Assembly (NCBI GenBank): GCA_019925095.2
Contig: CM034398.1
Coordinates: 3,285,001-3,349,000, forward strand
DNA length: 64,000 nt
Reading direction: 5' to 3'
Source of the DNA: Dendrolimus kikuchii
Taxonomy: Eukaryota > Arthropoda > Insecta > Lepidoptera > Lasiocampidae
The notes beneath the pieces were generated by a model that saw nothing but the letters and a program-made list of their open reading frames with translations, did no database searches and was not told the origin of the DNA. The stretch's first letter is position 1, and every line of letters begins with the position of its first letter. A program made the position numbers and the translations under genes. This document shows, in pieces, positions 1-10,660 of the stretch.

Positions 1-240
1 ACACCATTGGATTTAAAATTAAACTCTTAGTATCGCTCTAAATTTCGTACCTTAAGCAGAATAAGTTATTCCAAAAAATACCCAAACCAGTTTTTTATCT
101 CAAGACTACACGTATCTACTGCGAAATAGTTTGTCTTGTCCGTGACTAGACTATATCTTGTGTGAATGAACTTGCGTATTTTTTTAGTAGTAAAAGTGTT
201 AAGTTAGACTTTGCTTAAAGTCTTTTAGGTTCCTTTGATG
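1..240. other. AT-rich sequence, nothing recognised
   Basis: No repeat family, coding frame or RNA gene seen here. Confidence 0.5.
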
Positions 241-244
241 TCCT

Positions 245-425
245 GCTCCATCAAATTCAAAAGTTTTTATTCGAAATAAGATTCACCGGAGAACACTTTT
301 TGAAGGTCATACATATAAGTTAAAATTTAATTTTACCCTAGTCTATATACACTGCTTCGCAACGTGTTATTGCTGTTAAGGAGAAGAAGCGGCAAGAAAC
401 TCCCCCGCAACACGTCTAGCTAAAA
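245..425 (-). mobile_element. LINE-H 3' fragment (CR1-like tail, tentative)
   Basis: The same roughly 170-bp block occurs at 39865-40018 and, reversed, at 58770-58945. It holds the shared string GAACACTTTTTGAAGG and a conserved CTTCGCAACGTGTTA. Read on the minus strand it ends in a short AATTTGAATTTGAA-like tail, which resembles CR1-clade LINE tails. Family assignment is inference; the repetition is seen directly. Confidence 0.5.
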
Positions 426-609
426 ATTGAAGAATTAATGGAGTTGTAGCAAACTGCATACTCAGTAAGACAAAGACAGAACAAAAGAAACAGCATAATA
501 ATGACATGACGTACTAAAATTATATACTGCAACATATATCCATAAATTCCTTAAATGCTTAGCAAGATAAAAACGTTATACAAAATATAGTATAAGAGGT
601 TGGAGCGAG

Positions 610-1054
610 AGCATGAAAGTAGAATAAACGCAGTCGAGATGCGAGCACTGCGCAAAATCTGCGGAGTGACGCTCGCGGACCGCGTTCGTAATATCGAAGT
701 AAGAAAGAGAGTTGGTCTGAAAGAGAGTGTCGGGGTGAAGGTAAGGGAAGGAATGCTCCGGTGGTTCGGGCATGTGGAAAGAATGCATGATGAAAGAATG
801 ACTAAACAGATATACAATGCAAAAGTGGATGGATGCAGAAGTCCTGGAAGGCCACGACATACCTTCCATGATCAAATTGATCGTGTACTAGCAGAAGGTG
901 ATGTCAGGAGCCTTAAGAACAGACGAGCGTACATGACAAAAGTTATGAATGTAAAAGAAGCAAGTGAGGTGTGTAAGAATAAGCCTAAATGGCGCTCTGT
1001 AGTTCATGCCTACCCCGCAAGGGAACTGGCGTGAAGTTATGTATGTATGTATGT
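610..1054 (+). mobile_element. LINE-A copy a1, 5'-truncated, 13-bp TSD
   Basis: A 445-bp piece encoding the C-terminal part of a non-LTR retrotransposon polyprotein. The frame is open from entry into the element to the TGA near 1034 and contains the family block GMLRWFGHVERM. It ends with the family tail GAAGTTATGTATGTATG. The flanks 597-609 and 1055-1067 are identical (AGGTTGGAGCGAG), a 13-bp target-site duplication, so this is a single 5'-truncated retrotransposition event. The element resembles RTE/Proto2-type LINEs in having a very short 3' UTR and a microsatellite tail; the clade is inferred. Confidence 0.85.
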
Positions 1055-1269
1055 AGGTTGGAGCGAGCTGCTTTGTAAATGAAGTTTTGTCATTAAAGTA
1101 GTCTTCAATAGAGTAGTATATCTTTTTTTCGCAAGCATCTGGGATAATGTTAATGTCAGCGGCTGTGGCCAAATGCGTCATGTTTATCGCGTTAAAAATA
1201 ACGCCTTTAATGATTGGCTACGTAGCCGGTGGGGCGGCGGAAACAGCTGAATCACTCAAGTCGTGTAAA

Positions 1270-1520
1270 TATTGTAACCGTCAGTGAGAGTTATATGTTT
1301 GTGCCGTTTGCTGTCGAGACGCATGGACCGTGGAGTCTTGAAGCCATGAGCGTCTATGAAAATTTATTAAACGACTCATTGATCTTGAGCTGAACAGAAG
1401 GCTGGTGCCTACCTCGGGTAGCGGATCAGTATGGCGATCCAGCGAGGAAACGTAGCCAGCCTTCTGGACACCTTACCCATAGAAGACGGTGATCTAGGCT
1501 CAGTATTCTACTTACAGTCG
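1270..1520 (+). mobile_element. LINE-E 3' fragment, degraded
   Basis: Carries a broken version of the LINE-E C-terminal block (FVPFAVETHGPW, later an IQRGN-like stretch in another frame) that is better preserved at 8400-8722 and 10318-10622. Frameshifts and stops make it non-coding now. Confidence 0.6.
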
Positions 1521-1730
1521 TGAGCCACTATGGGTAGAATACAATGTAAATAAGTTAAGTTTTCTTTTAGATTATTTGTCGTATTATTTGTAAAATATAA
1601 AAAATACACATACGCTATTTACCAATGTTTCATGTCATTAATAATTAATAATTATGTCGCATCACAAATACCGCATCAAACCCATCGCTAAATCTGCATG
1701 ACCGACTGAATTAAATTCCAGTTTTATGAT

Positions 1731-1945
1731 ATGCTAGCTGTGTCCACGACTTCGTCCGCGTAGAATATTTTTTCGCGAAACTCTAAAAAAAGTAGCCGTC
1801 AAAATCGCTGCAGCCGTTTCAAAGATTAGCCGCAACATCCAGACAGCCAGACAAATATTATAAAAATTGTATTTTTGATATAAATAACTGTTATTTTGAC
1901 TTTACAAACAGACACGTCAATTTTATTTATTTGTATAGATTAGGT
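1731..1945 (-). mobile_element. Helitron-like fragment
   Basis: Begins on the plus strand with CTAGCTGTGTCCACGACTTC, the reverse of a typical lepidopteran Helitron 3' end, and runs into AT-rich DNA. The 5' TC end is not clear. Diverged copy. Confidence 0.5.
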
Positions 1946-1985
1946 ATTTATATTGATAACAAGTTCACATTTGGCGGCATACTCT

Positions 1986-2062
1986 AGATTAGGGGTGGTA
2001 GCCACCCAGACGGGCAAATGCCCTTCCATCTAACTGTGGGTTGTTTTGTTGCCTCTTACGAC
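1986..2062 (-). repeat. SINE-1 fragment
   Basis: About 77 bp matching the internal part of SINE-1 (GGGGTGGTAGCCA followed by CCTCTTACGACA). Both ends are missing. Confidence 0.6.
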
Positions 2063-2362
2063 ATACCTCCAGTAAATAAAGATTCATGCATTCATAACTG
2101 GAAAGTAGGTGCAAATGTTATTTGATTTTTATATCTACCACATATTCAAAGACCTGTTTGCAATATACAACAGTAAAGGTAGGCGGATATAGGTCGACAT
2201 TTAATACAGGAAATCGGTCATACCGGTTTACCGTGAAAGCCTCCTTTCGAAACGAAGGAAACGGTATACAGTACTTGGTTTCAACCTGTTTAGTCAAAGG
2301 AAGGACTGAATTAGTATTAGTCAAAAGCATTTTAACATTCCTTTGTTTGCTATTTTAGTTAT

Positions 2363-2458
2363 TCGTTCAGAAACGGAGGAAGAATACAATTTCACGCAAC
2401 ATAACCCACAGCCAGGTGGGTATTTGCCCGTCTGGATGGCTGCGGCCTCTGGTCTAGA
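2363..2458 (+). repeat. SINE-1 copy, 5' half (split by a nested insertion)
   Basis: Starts with the SINE-1 5' sequence (GAAACGGAGGAAGAATAC) and breaks at CTGGTCTAGAG. The missing part resumes at 3027 with GTATGCCGCCATAA, so the two pieces were one plus-strand SINE. Confidence 0.8.
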
Positions 2459-3026
2459 GTTTTTTTTTTTATTGCAGGAGATCAGCAGACAGGCAGACAG
2501 CCCACTTGATGGAAAGCGGTTACCGTCGCTTATGGACATTTGCAACACCAAACGGGTAGATGATGCACAAAAATTCTAAAATAGAAGGTTTAGGAAGGAA
2601 AAGACAGAGATAGATAGATATTTAGAAAGGGATAGATAGTAAATAAAAGAAAAATTAAAAGAAGATCGAAATTATGAGTTCCAGAAGATTCTTCCGGGTA
2701 TATAAGCAGCGTAAGGCGCGCTTATCGGGGAGTTTAGTTGAAGACAGCGTTGCGACAAGTGTGATACGAGAGAGTTGGAAAAAAAAGTTTAGTACACCAA
2801 AGGTGTTACAAATGCGCTGCTGCTCTCTTAAGGGAAACTGGAACCTGGTCACTAATGCCGGAACACAACTTAAGGTTGTTATGGCGACATACTTTAGACC
2901 AGAGGTGGTAGCCATCGAGTCGGGCAACTGCCCTACTACCTGGCTGTGGGTTGTTAAGTCACCTCTTACGACAGGCCGCCCGGCCGCAGGAAATTGTATT
3001 CTTTCTCCGTTCCCGCACGGATATAA
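2459..3026 (-). repeat. SINE-1 copy nested in the plus-strand SINE, itself split
   Basis: A minus-strand SINE-1 with its A-tail as the T-run at 2459 and its 5' end near 3022. Positions about 2557-2795 do not belong to it and are a further insertion or filler of unknown type containing GATAGATA runs. TAGAG occurs on both sides (about 2454-2458 and 3026-3030), a possible short TSD. Long frames here on either strand are SINE artefacts. Confidence 0.75.
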
Positions 3027-3210
3027 TAGAGTATGCCGCCATAATAACCTTGAGTGGTGTTCCGGCATTATTGGCCAGGTTCTAGTCTCCCTTTAGAGAG
3101 CAGCAGTGCATTGTTACCACCCTTTGTGTTGTAAATGTCTAGAGGCGATGGTAACCGCTTTCCATCAGGTGGGCCGTCCGCCTGTCTGCTGAACTCAGGC
3201 AATAAAAAAA
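3027..3210 (+). repeat. SINE-1 copy, 3' half
   Basis: Continues the element begun at 2363 and ends with CAATAAAAAAA. The end CCATCAGGTGGGCCGTC is the family's conserved 3' region. Confidence 0.8.
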
Positions 3211-3335
3211 TTGCATATTTTTAAGTTACTTATGTATAAGACTTATAATACTAAACTCTGCACAATACTGTTTTTTGTCCAAATTAATTAAAAAAAGCTC
3301 ATTTTTATGGCCTGTGGTCTACAAAGACATACATT

Positions 3336-3577
3336 GATAATAATAATAATCGGCAGACAAACACACATATTGTATATCCCCAAATTAAGCAAGTTACGCT
3401 TGTGTTATGGGTAATATACAAAGGACTACTCTGGGGCCGATCCCAGACACCCAGACCATAGTAAATAACGGAGAAAATACGTTTCCGAAATTTACTATAC
3501 CAGCAATCGAACCCGGAACCTCTGCATTGCAGTGAGGTACGCCGGCAAAGGCTTAGCCCGCTCAACCACAGAGGCCG
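3336..3577 (-). repeat. SINE-2 (tRNA-headed) full copy
   Basis: Reverse copy of the SINE seen at 54027-54262. On the minus strand it starts GGCCTCTGTGGTTGAGCGGG, with an A-box-like block and a B-box-like GGTTCGATTGC, and ends in an AT-rich ATTATTATTAT tail. Confidence 0.8.
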
Positions 3578-3642
3578 TATTTTAATCGTTTGATTACCAA
3601 AAAATTCCTATTTTGACTAGGAATTAATAAGCCTGAATAAAA

Positions 3643-3708
3643 ACGATGGTAGACGCTTTCCATCAGGTGGGCCGTCTGCCTGTCTGTTGAACTCATGCAA
3701 TAAGAAAA
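3643..3708 (+). repeat. SINE-1 3'-end fragment
   Basis: Only the last about 65 bp, ending TGCAATAAGAAAAG. Confidence 0.7.
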
Positions 3709-3755
3709 GTAGTATAATATCTGTCATATTCTCTATTGAATAATAATATGTATAA

Positions 3756-4147
3756 CTAGCTGACCCGGCAAACTTCGTACCGCCTCAACATCAATTATTA
3801 AAAAAGAAAATAGATTCCTGAACGACGGGACGAACATCAAACGTTTGACATTCAAAACCAAAAAACTTCACTTCTAAATTTAATTTGATATTTGAACGAC
3901 TTTTAAATTTGATTGATTTCTAAACGGCGGGACGAACATCGAATGTTTGACAGGTAGGAATAGTTTCTAAGGGAAAGCGAAATTGTTATTTTTACTATAT
4001 TCCAAGCATTTTTTTACATATTTACTCATCTCTTAAACCTTCCCTGGACTTCCACAAATAATTCAAAACCAAAATTAGCCAAATCTGTCCAGTCGTTCTC
4101 GAGTTTTGGCGAGACTAACGAACAGCAATTGATTTTTATATATAAGA
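3756..4147 (-). mobile_element. Non-autonomous Helitron, complete ends
   Basis: On the minus strand it begins TCTTATATATAAAAATC and ends CAGCTAG. It lies between A (3755) and T (4148), as expected for Helitron insertion into AT. It is 392 bp, has no coding capacity, and a GAACGACTGGACAG block near the 5' end is typical of lepidopteran Helitrons (family knowledge). Confidence 0.75.
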
Positions 4148-4347
4148 TATTTGTAATTAACGAAGAGGTAGCTTTACTTGTGGTAAATACGTATCTGTGT
4201 GTGCGTCAGACCAAAAGCGGATGTGATTGGACGGCACGTCTTCAACTGATCGTTCCGTCAGACACACACACACTATCATGAGGTTTATGTACATGCTCAA
4301 TCACGTTTAAAGTCCACTGGCCTTTGTGTATTGCAAGAACTATACTA

Positions 4348-5196
4348 GTTGTAAGCACCTTGATTTATGCGGATGATGCCGTGCTTTTAGCCGAATCGCC
4401 ATCAGAACTGCAAACACTAGTCACAATGATGAAAGATGACTGTCAGGCGAGAGGCTTACATTTGAATGCGAAGAAAACAAAGGTTATGGTGTTTGAAAGA
4501 GAAGAAACCAGAACGAATGCAAGGATAATGGTCGATGATGTTATGCTGGAGCAAGAGAATGAGTTTGTATATCTTGGATGTGCTTTTAGTAGGGATGGAA
4601 GGTAAACCGCTGATATAGAAAGAAGAGTGAATTTGGGGAATAGTTTGAATGGAGCGTTATTTAAACTTCTAGGCGCTAAGAACCTTAGCCAGAAGGCCCA
4701 GCTCGCCATACACAACGCGGTGCTGGTACCTACGCTCACGTATGGAAGCGAGAGTTGGGTATGGAAGAGAGAGCATGAAAGTAGAGTAAACGCGGTTAAG
4801 ATGCGAGCACTGCGCAAAATCTGCGGAGTGACGCTCGCGGACTGCGTTCGTAATACCGAAGAAAGAAAGAGAGTTGGTCTGAAAGAGAGTGTTGGGGTGA
4901 AGGTAAGGAAAGGAATGCTCCGGTGGTTCGGGCATGTGGAAAGAATGCATGATGAAAGAATGACCAAACAGATATACAATGCAAAAGTGGATGGATGCAG
5001 AAGTCGTGGAAGGCCACGACACACCTTCCATGATCAAATTGATCGTGTACTAGCGGAAGGTGATGTCAGGAGCCTTAAGAACAGACGAGCGTGCATGACA
5101 AGAGTTATGAATGTCAAAGAAGCAAGTGAGGTGTGTAAGAATGGGCCTAAATGGCGCTCTGTGGTTTGTGCCTACCCCGCAAGGGAACTGGCGTGA
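4348..5196 (+). pseudogene. LINE-A reverse transcriptase, C-terminal part, one nonsense codon
   Basis: Encodes the end of a reverse transcriptase: catalytic YADD at 4366-4377, then LLAESPSELQTL, the FVYLGCAFSRDG block and GMLRWFGHVERM, ending in YPARELA. A TAA at 4603-4605 replaces the TAC seen at the same place in the copy at 28017-28760, so the frame is broken by one substitution and then continues unchanged to 5196. It cannot make an active enzyme. RT identity is firm from YADD and the C-terminal blocks; clade (RTE/Proto2-like) is less certain. Confidence 0.85.
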
Positions 5197-5220
5197 AGTT
5201 ATGTATGTATGTATGTATGT
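4348..5220 (+). mobile_element. LINE-A copy a2, longest, 13-bp TSD
   Basis: The longest LINE-A copy in the window. AAGAACTATACTA occurs at 4335-4347 and 5221-5233 as a 13-bp target-site duplication. The tail is (ATGT)n. It is truncated inside the reverse transcriptase just upstream of the YADD box, so promoter, endonuclease and most of the RT are absent. Confidence 0.9.
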
Positions 5221-5462
5221 AAGAACTATACTATGAGTGGAAATCGTCTACCGTCTATCTCAAATACGACCGTACGGTCGGCACATCCCATAGAACGTAA
5301 CTTGACCTATGAATTCGATATAAATAATTATTTAAAAATAAATTAATACTTATTACTTTTTAAACGTTACATTATAATAAAAAATTTTTTTTATTAATAT
5401 TAATAAAACTACAATAACTATAAAATTAAAAATAAACTATAAAGTATACTATATAAAAACTA

Positions 5463-5657
5463 CTTACATACGTACATACATAACTTCACGCCAGTTCCCT
5501 TGGCACGAACAACAGAGCGCCATTCAGGCTAATTCTTACACACCTCACTTGCTTCTTTGACATTCATAACTCTTGTCATGCACGCTCGTCTGTTCTTAAG
5601 GCTCCTGACATCACCTTCTGCTAGTACACGATCAATTTGATCATGGAAGGTGTGTCG
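5463..5657 (-). mobile_element. LINE-A copy a3, 195 bp, 11-bp TSD
   Basis: Reverse 3'-end fragment. TATAAAAACTA at 5452-5462 and 5658-5668 forms an 11-bp TSD. The tail (TACATACG) is at the left. Confidence 0.85.
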
Positions 5658-5694
5658 TATAAAAACTAAAACTAAATAAAAAAGGTGAAAATAT

Positions 5695-5985
5695 CTAAAG
5701 ATAAATTATTGGTCCCAAACCACTGTCACTTACGGGGAACGTTCCCAGAAAGCTGACGGCGTTGCCACGTTGTATAGCAATGCTTAATCTTTGAGCAAAA
5801 TGGACGCCTGTCTTCTGATCGCGTGTGACGTATACTAAACGTTTGGCGACGTCACGGTAGACCTTTAGAGCGTTAGGACCCCACGGACCCAGGGTTTCCA
5901 CCCCAAATGCTGCAAATGTGTAACCATTTCCAATGGCGGCATATTTGCGGCACTTGAGGACCTCCTGTTCGGCTGCAGCACCTTA
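5695..5985 (-). mobile_element. LINE-E 3' end, near-intact C-terminal frame
   Basis: Minus-strand frame carrying ETLGPWGPNA, then RDVAKRL and IAIQRGNAVSFLGTFP. This C-terminal extension recurs at the ends of LINE-type reverse-transcriptase polyproteins in many invertebrates (family knowledge). Upstream codons continue to about 5985. No 5' part is present. Confidence 0.7.
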
Positions 5986-5989
5986 AATA

Positions 5990-6210
5990 CGTGATGTTGT
6001 TTTCTTCACTTGCGTAATTTTTATGTAACATTTTATTAATTTCCTGACGTTATAAAGTTACGTACTAAGGGCATACTTTTCACTACTCTCAATGTAGGCA
6101 TTGTATTTGTATTGCATTACATAGAAGGGTACACACATAGGCATTATAAACAAAGGGTTTCCATGATTTACAAATTGTTCCGGAAATAAATAAATATTTA
6201 AACATCAGAC
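5990..6210. other. AT-rich unique sequence
   Basis: Nothing recognised. Confidence 0.4.
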
Positions 6211-6504
6211 ATTTTTTTATTGTATGAGTTCAGCAGATAGACGGCCCACCTGATGGAAAGCGGTTCCCATTGCCTATAGAGACTCGCAACATCGAAGCTG
6301 CTGCAAATGCGCTGCTGCTGTCTAAAGGGAAACTGGAACCTGGTCACTAAAGCCGGAACACTACTCAAGGCTGTTACGGCAGCATATTCTAGACCAGGGG
6401 TGGTAGCCATGCAGACAGGCGAATACCCAGTTGGCTGTGAGTTGTTTTGACGACTGGCCGCTTGGCCGCAAGAAATTGTATTATTTTTCCATTCACGGAT
6501 AAAA
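6211..6504 (-). repeat. SINE-1 copy
   Basis: Near full length, with the T-run at left and the 5' end CCATTCACGGATAA at right. It has small deletions and is more diverged than the copies at 21.9 and 40.2 kb. Confidence 0.8.
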
Positions 6505-6774
6505 TTTTAATGTATTATAAAATAATTTATTTTAACGTGTCAAAATTAACACATCGACAAATGTTGTTACGACAATCGTCAATTTCCTAATCAAAATAAG
6601 AACCTTGCATTAATTCTGTTGCATCCATCTGAAACCGGTATGCCGACTTTATTTAAATCATAATATGCATTTGACATTTAAGTTGTGGCTCACCTTGAAA
6701 AGTTATCGACACTTTTGTTATACTAAAAAACGTTTGGTCAGCACTAGCGTTAAGAATGACAAAAAAATAAAAAT

Positions 6775-6870
6775 ATACGTACAACGTGGGAATGCGGCCA
6801 GCATTTTAGGAACGCTCCCCACCAACGGCGACCTGGACTACATCTTTTACTTGTAAATATGTAAATAGTA
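6775..6870 (+). mobile_element. LINE-E extreme 3' fragment
   Basis: Only the block VQRGNAASILGTLP and the terminal YIFYL-stop remain. The preceding codons are unrelated sequence that happens to be in frame. Confidence 0.6.
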
Positions 6871-6912
6871 TTTAATTTCCAAGTTTTTTTTTGTAGTGTA
6901 ATTTATTTATAA

Positions 6913-7627
6913 CTAGCTGTACCCGGCGGTCGCTGTCCTGCCTTTAAAAAATAAAAATCTAGAACCCGATCCCAGAGCCACGTACCGGTTCTAATTGCGA
7001 ATCTAAACCATCCGGGTACCCACTCAAACACACAAAAACAAAATCACCAAAATCGCTCCAGGTTATTAGGAGGATTCCAGAACCCGATCTCAGCGCCACC
7101 TACCGGTTGTAATTGTAAATCTAAACCGTCCGGGAACCCACTCATCCCTTACTCCGTGATGTTTGGTGGATGAGAGGTGACAACGGTAGACATCTAGCGA
7201 GGATAACTGATCGATTGATAGTTAAAAAAAAATCGCGATGGAAAAATAGGGGTTGATAGTAGAGAGGTAGAAAATTAAGAGTGATATAATTTTTTTTATT
7301 CTAAGTCATGACAAAATAAGATTAAAAATCTTACCAAAAAAATTAAAGTTTATAATTAACAAATAAAGAATAGAGGTTGATCGTAGAGGAATGAAAATTT
7401 AGGGTTGTATGCATTTTTTAATGCTGTATCCTAAAAAAATCAAAATTAAACTAAAAATTAAAAAAAAAATAGAGGTGGACTACCCTTAACATTTAGGGGA
7501 TGAAAAATAGATGTTGTCCGATTTTCAGACCTACCCAATATGCACACAAAATTTCATGAGAATCGGTCAAGCCGTTTCAGAGGAGTATGGCAACGAAAAC
7601 TGTGACACGAGAATTTTATATATTAGA
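6913..7627 (-). mobile_element. Helitron, 715 bp, both ends present
   Basis: Minus-strand element starting TCTAATATATAAAATTCTC (right end at 7627) and ending in CTAG at 6913-6916, with the palindromic GGCAGGACAGCGACCGCCGG region just inside. Related in ends and interior to the copy at 63253-63825. No Rep/helicase coding; non-autonomous. Confidence 0.75.
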
Positions 7628-7900
7628 CTAGCTGTACCCGGCAGACTTTGTCCTGCCCTTAGAAATAAAAATCTATAACCCGATTGCAGCGACATTTATC
7701 GGGACCAATAGTTAATTTAAACCATTCTCGAATCCACTTTAATAAAAACAAAAAAATCATCAAAATAGGTCCCACCGTTTAAAAGACTTTAGCGGTGCCA
7801 CCTACCGGTAGATCTATAATCTTAACCATCCCGGGACCCATTTGAACACACACAAAAATAATTACACCTAAATATTGGAACCCGATTGCAGCTAAATTAA
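7628..7900 (-). mobile_element. Helitron 3' portion abutting the previous one
   Basis: CTAG at 7628-7631 follows the terminal GA of the neighbouring element (7626-7627) with no host base between. The 5' part of this copy is not identifiable. Confidence 0.6.
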
Positions 7901-8215
7901 TTATTTTACATGTATTTTATCAATAAAATAACTCCGACCGTAGCATCTGTTTTAAACGATATTCAGTTTTTTTACATCCTCACAAACGTCATAAGGTTAC
8001 ATTAAAAAAGTTTATATTGTCCAAAGCGCTAAGGTTAGATAAGAAATAATTTTATATGGTTGTTAAATATTCTTTAATTTCTTTATTTTTTTCTTTCATA
8101 GGAACCTTCTCTTGACAATAACAAATAAAACAAATTACGTAGATTTGGAGAAGAAAATGGGATATATTAAAATTTATATGAATTATTATGCCTCATTTAT
8201 TTACATTCTTTCTTA
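7901..8215. other. AT-rich sequence, nothing recognised
   Basis: May contain a decayed Helitron interior; no motif seen. Confidence 0.3.
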
Positions 8216-8217
8216 CG

Positions 8218-8312
8218 TTTGCTTATAGGCAAACTAGCAAACGGGTCCACTTGATAATTGGGTGGTAAGTGGCTACCGTCGCCCATAGACATCTGCAACA
8301 CAAAGAGAGCCG
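8218..8312 (-). mobile_element. LINE-D 3' tail fragment
   Basis: Reverse of the 3' end found at 25120-25235. It contains ATAGGCAAACTAGCAAACGG and GGCTACCGTCGCCCATAG. Only about 95 bp. Confidence 0.65.
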
Positions 8313-8394
8313 ATGCGTTGTCTACTATGTTGAGGCTTTTAATATCTGTTTACGCCCATTTTGAAGAGTCTCATATTGTAGCGCTCTTATGTGT

Positions 8395-8722
8395 AGACAC
8401 TCTAGCCCCGTCATATCTTCCAATGACTGAGTTAGAGGCTGTCAACGCTGCTTCAAAAGCTGAAGCTCTCAAACGGCGCAAATATGGAACCTTAGGAACG
8501 GGTTACATATTTGTGCCGTTTGGTGTTGAAACATTAGGTCCGTGGGGTCCGTCGGCAAAGAGTTTCTTCAAAGAGATTTGCAAGAAACTTTTTGATGCCA
8601 CCCGTGATCAGAAGGCTGGCTCATATTTCACCAAACAAATAAACATCGCCATACAGTGCGGCAATGCAGCCAGCCTTCTGGGCATGCTCCCATCTGGCAG
8701 CGATTTGTTACACAGTCTATAA
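8395..8722 (+). mobile_element. LINE-E 3' end, intact C-terminal frame
   Basis: About 108 codons without a stop, with CVDTLAPSYLP, FVPFGVETLGPWGPSA and IAIQCGNAASLLGMLP in order, ending HSL-stop at 8722. This is the best preserved LINE-E terminus together with 10318-10622. The reading frame upstream of about 8395 belongs to the LINE-D tail fragment. Confidence 0.75.
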
Positions 8723-8995
8723 TCGCTTGTACTTTATAACTTAGTTTATTTTAGTTTTTAAAAGACGATTTCATATATTAGTATTATTTTAATGTCTCTT
8801 CTAGCGCTGTGGGAAAACTGCAGATTGGAGTTCATTGCTTGCTCAAGCGTGGTATGCCCACGGTTGGGAGCGGAAAATGGCAAAACACTTGATACTAGTT
8901 CTTCCCGTTTCCCTCGACAATCGCTAGCTAGCGTGGAAGTGGGCGTAATTTATTATTACGATTGGCTAATATCTTGCAATATACTGACTTGGGGT
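8723..8995. other. Unassigned sequence
   Basis: A 93-codon frame starts at 8792 but runs into the R1-like tail; not recognised as a gene. Confidence 0.3.
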
Positions 8996-8999
8996 TTAA

Positions 9000-9655
9000 G
9001 TTTTTATCAACGAGGGGAAATCCGACTGAGGACCAACCGCCACGGGGGAAATAGGACGGGGGGGGGGGGGTGATTTATGGCGAATACGAAGTTGGAGTGT
9101 CACTAGCATCCCCGAAGGAGTACTATTGTCATCCGAGTTAGAGATATCCACTAAAACTCCTCAATGTCCTTCCCTCTCCTTATGCCAGGGTTACGAGAGA
9201 AGCGGAATCTTGACCTGGGCTGCGTTCCTATATCTTACCGACCGATCATTTGCCTAACTATCCGTTAAAATTTGACATAAGCTCCATTACATCTAATATC
9301 AAAACTCAACTTTTGGTGGGGAAAAATAATGATTAGTAAGATATAGGAATCGGCCATGCTGGGGAAAGGCATAATCCCTGATGTCGTCCCTCTCTATCCA
9401 GCGTGAGGTTACTAAATCTCGCCTCACGGGAGGAGAGACGAGCGCGCGCGGAACACGACGCGCCCTCCTCTCGACGGCATTAGCGACGGGTGGAAACTCT
9501 TCCCCAGGGTCCCTACAAACGCTACCGGCTCACAGCGCTGAAGGTAGCAAAAGCGCGGCCTCCTGTTGGGAGTTGAATAAGCTGATATATTCACGCTCCT
9601 TGGCGAGCCTTACGCGCTTACAGAAGGAGCAGACGGCGTCCCATCCGGGTTGACT
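9000..9655 (-). mobile_element. LINE-C (R1-clade) 3' end relic
   Basis: On the minus strand about 9652-9540 encodes WDAVCSFCKRVRLAKERE, matching the C-terminal WDAAASFCETVMSAKEA region of the R1-clade element at 52206-53863. The rest is GC-rich 3' UTR ending at CCCCTCGTTGATAAAAAC near 9000. MITE-3 at 9222-9353 lies inside the UTR. A G-run sits at 9058-9070. Non-functional fragment. Confidence 0.65.
9222..9353. mobile_element. MITE-3 copy, about 130 bp
   Basis: Inverted ends: GTTCCTATATCTTAC at left and GTAAGATATAGGAATCGG at right. Related copies at 30480-30594, 33471-33586 and 58207-58275. No coding capacity. Confidence 0.7.
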
Positions 9656-9712
9656 TAAAACCCAGCATAAGTCTACGACGAAACCGAAGTTATTGCGCAG
9701 ATAAATAAATAG

Positions 9713-9936
9713 ATGCAGAAGTCGTGGAATTCCGCGACACACCTTCCACGATCAAATTGATCGTGTACTAGCAGAAGGTGATGTCAGGAGCCTTAAGAAC
9801 AGACGAGCGTGCATGACAAGAGTTATGAATGTCAAAGAAGCAAGTGAGGTGTGTAAGAACAAGCCTAAATAGCGCTCTGTTCTTCGTGCCTACCCCGCAA
9901 GGGAACTGGCGTGAAGTTATGTATGTATGTATGTAT
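9713..9936 (+). mobile_element. LINE-A copy a4
   Basis: 3' end from TGCAGAAGTCGTGG to the ATGT tail. A stop interrupts the final frame. No clear TSD. Confidence 0.8.
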
Positions 9937-10172
9937 AAATGAAGAGATACGCAACGTATCATAAACGATGATTCACAACAACACCTCAATGTTTTCCGAG
10001 AGTGAAATACGGTCATTTTTATCAAATCATAGTGAAAGCCATTTCACACTCGCACATCTCGTGATTCATTAAAATTTCTTGGATTTACGTCTCGTAAACA
10101 TTACTTTTAGTGGATCTTTTGCAACAATATCTCGTTTTATACTAAAGCATCGTTCTCCTAGGAATTTATTTA

Positions 10173-10660
10173 TAAGTCATTATCCGTCGGTCTCTTGCCA
10201 GCGATGGGGCACCAGCTGTTCTAGAACCAAATGGGCTGTGCCGCGATGATGGTAAGAGACCAGACGGAATGTCGTTGGTGACGCTCCCTAGTATGGGACG
10301 CAACTTGTGTCGATACTTTGGAGGCGTCCCATCTTCCAGGCACAGCCGGGGTTGCTGCTGCACACCAGGAGGCCCTGGAATATCGCAAATATGTGTCCAT
10401 TGGTAGTGGGTACGTATTTGTGGCTTTCGAGGTCGAGACCCGGGGGCCGTGGGGGCCTGGAGCTCATCACCTCTATCGAGACCTCTCAACGCGTCTAATT
10501 GAGGTCTCGCGTGATCAAAAGCTTGGCTTGCATCTAGGGCAACGAATTAGCGTTGCCATCCAACGCGGAAATGCGGCCAGCATTTTGGGAACGCTCCCCG
10601 CTGACAGCGGTTTGGAGTCAATTTTTTTTTTTTTTTTTTTTTTAGTTATTTTGTAAGTAT
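10173..10660 (+). mobile_element. LINE-E 3' end with long A/T tail
   Basis: The frame from about 10318 contains VFVAFEVETRGPWGPGA and ISVAIQRGNAASILGTLP and runs into a T-run (10621-10643). Upstream, 10173-10317 is the preceding LINE-E region, which also survives as a relic at 17458-17640. The GC content is clearly higher than in its flanks. Confidence 0.7.

Noticed and set aside
2655..3068. Long frames on both strands (about 140 codons)
   Set aside because: They run through SINE-1 and recur in other SINE-1 copies (12663-12926, 21911-22177, 61150-61521). SINE-1 is not known to code.
4443..5024. 193-codon minus-strand frame rich in Ser and Leu
   Set aside because: It is the exact antisense of the LINE-A coding region and recurs opposite every LINE-A copy (also 27939-28568 and 41109-41612).
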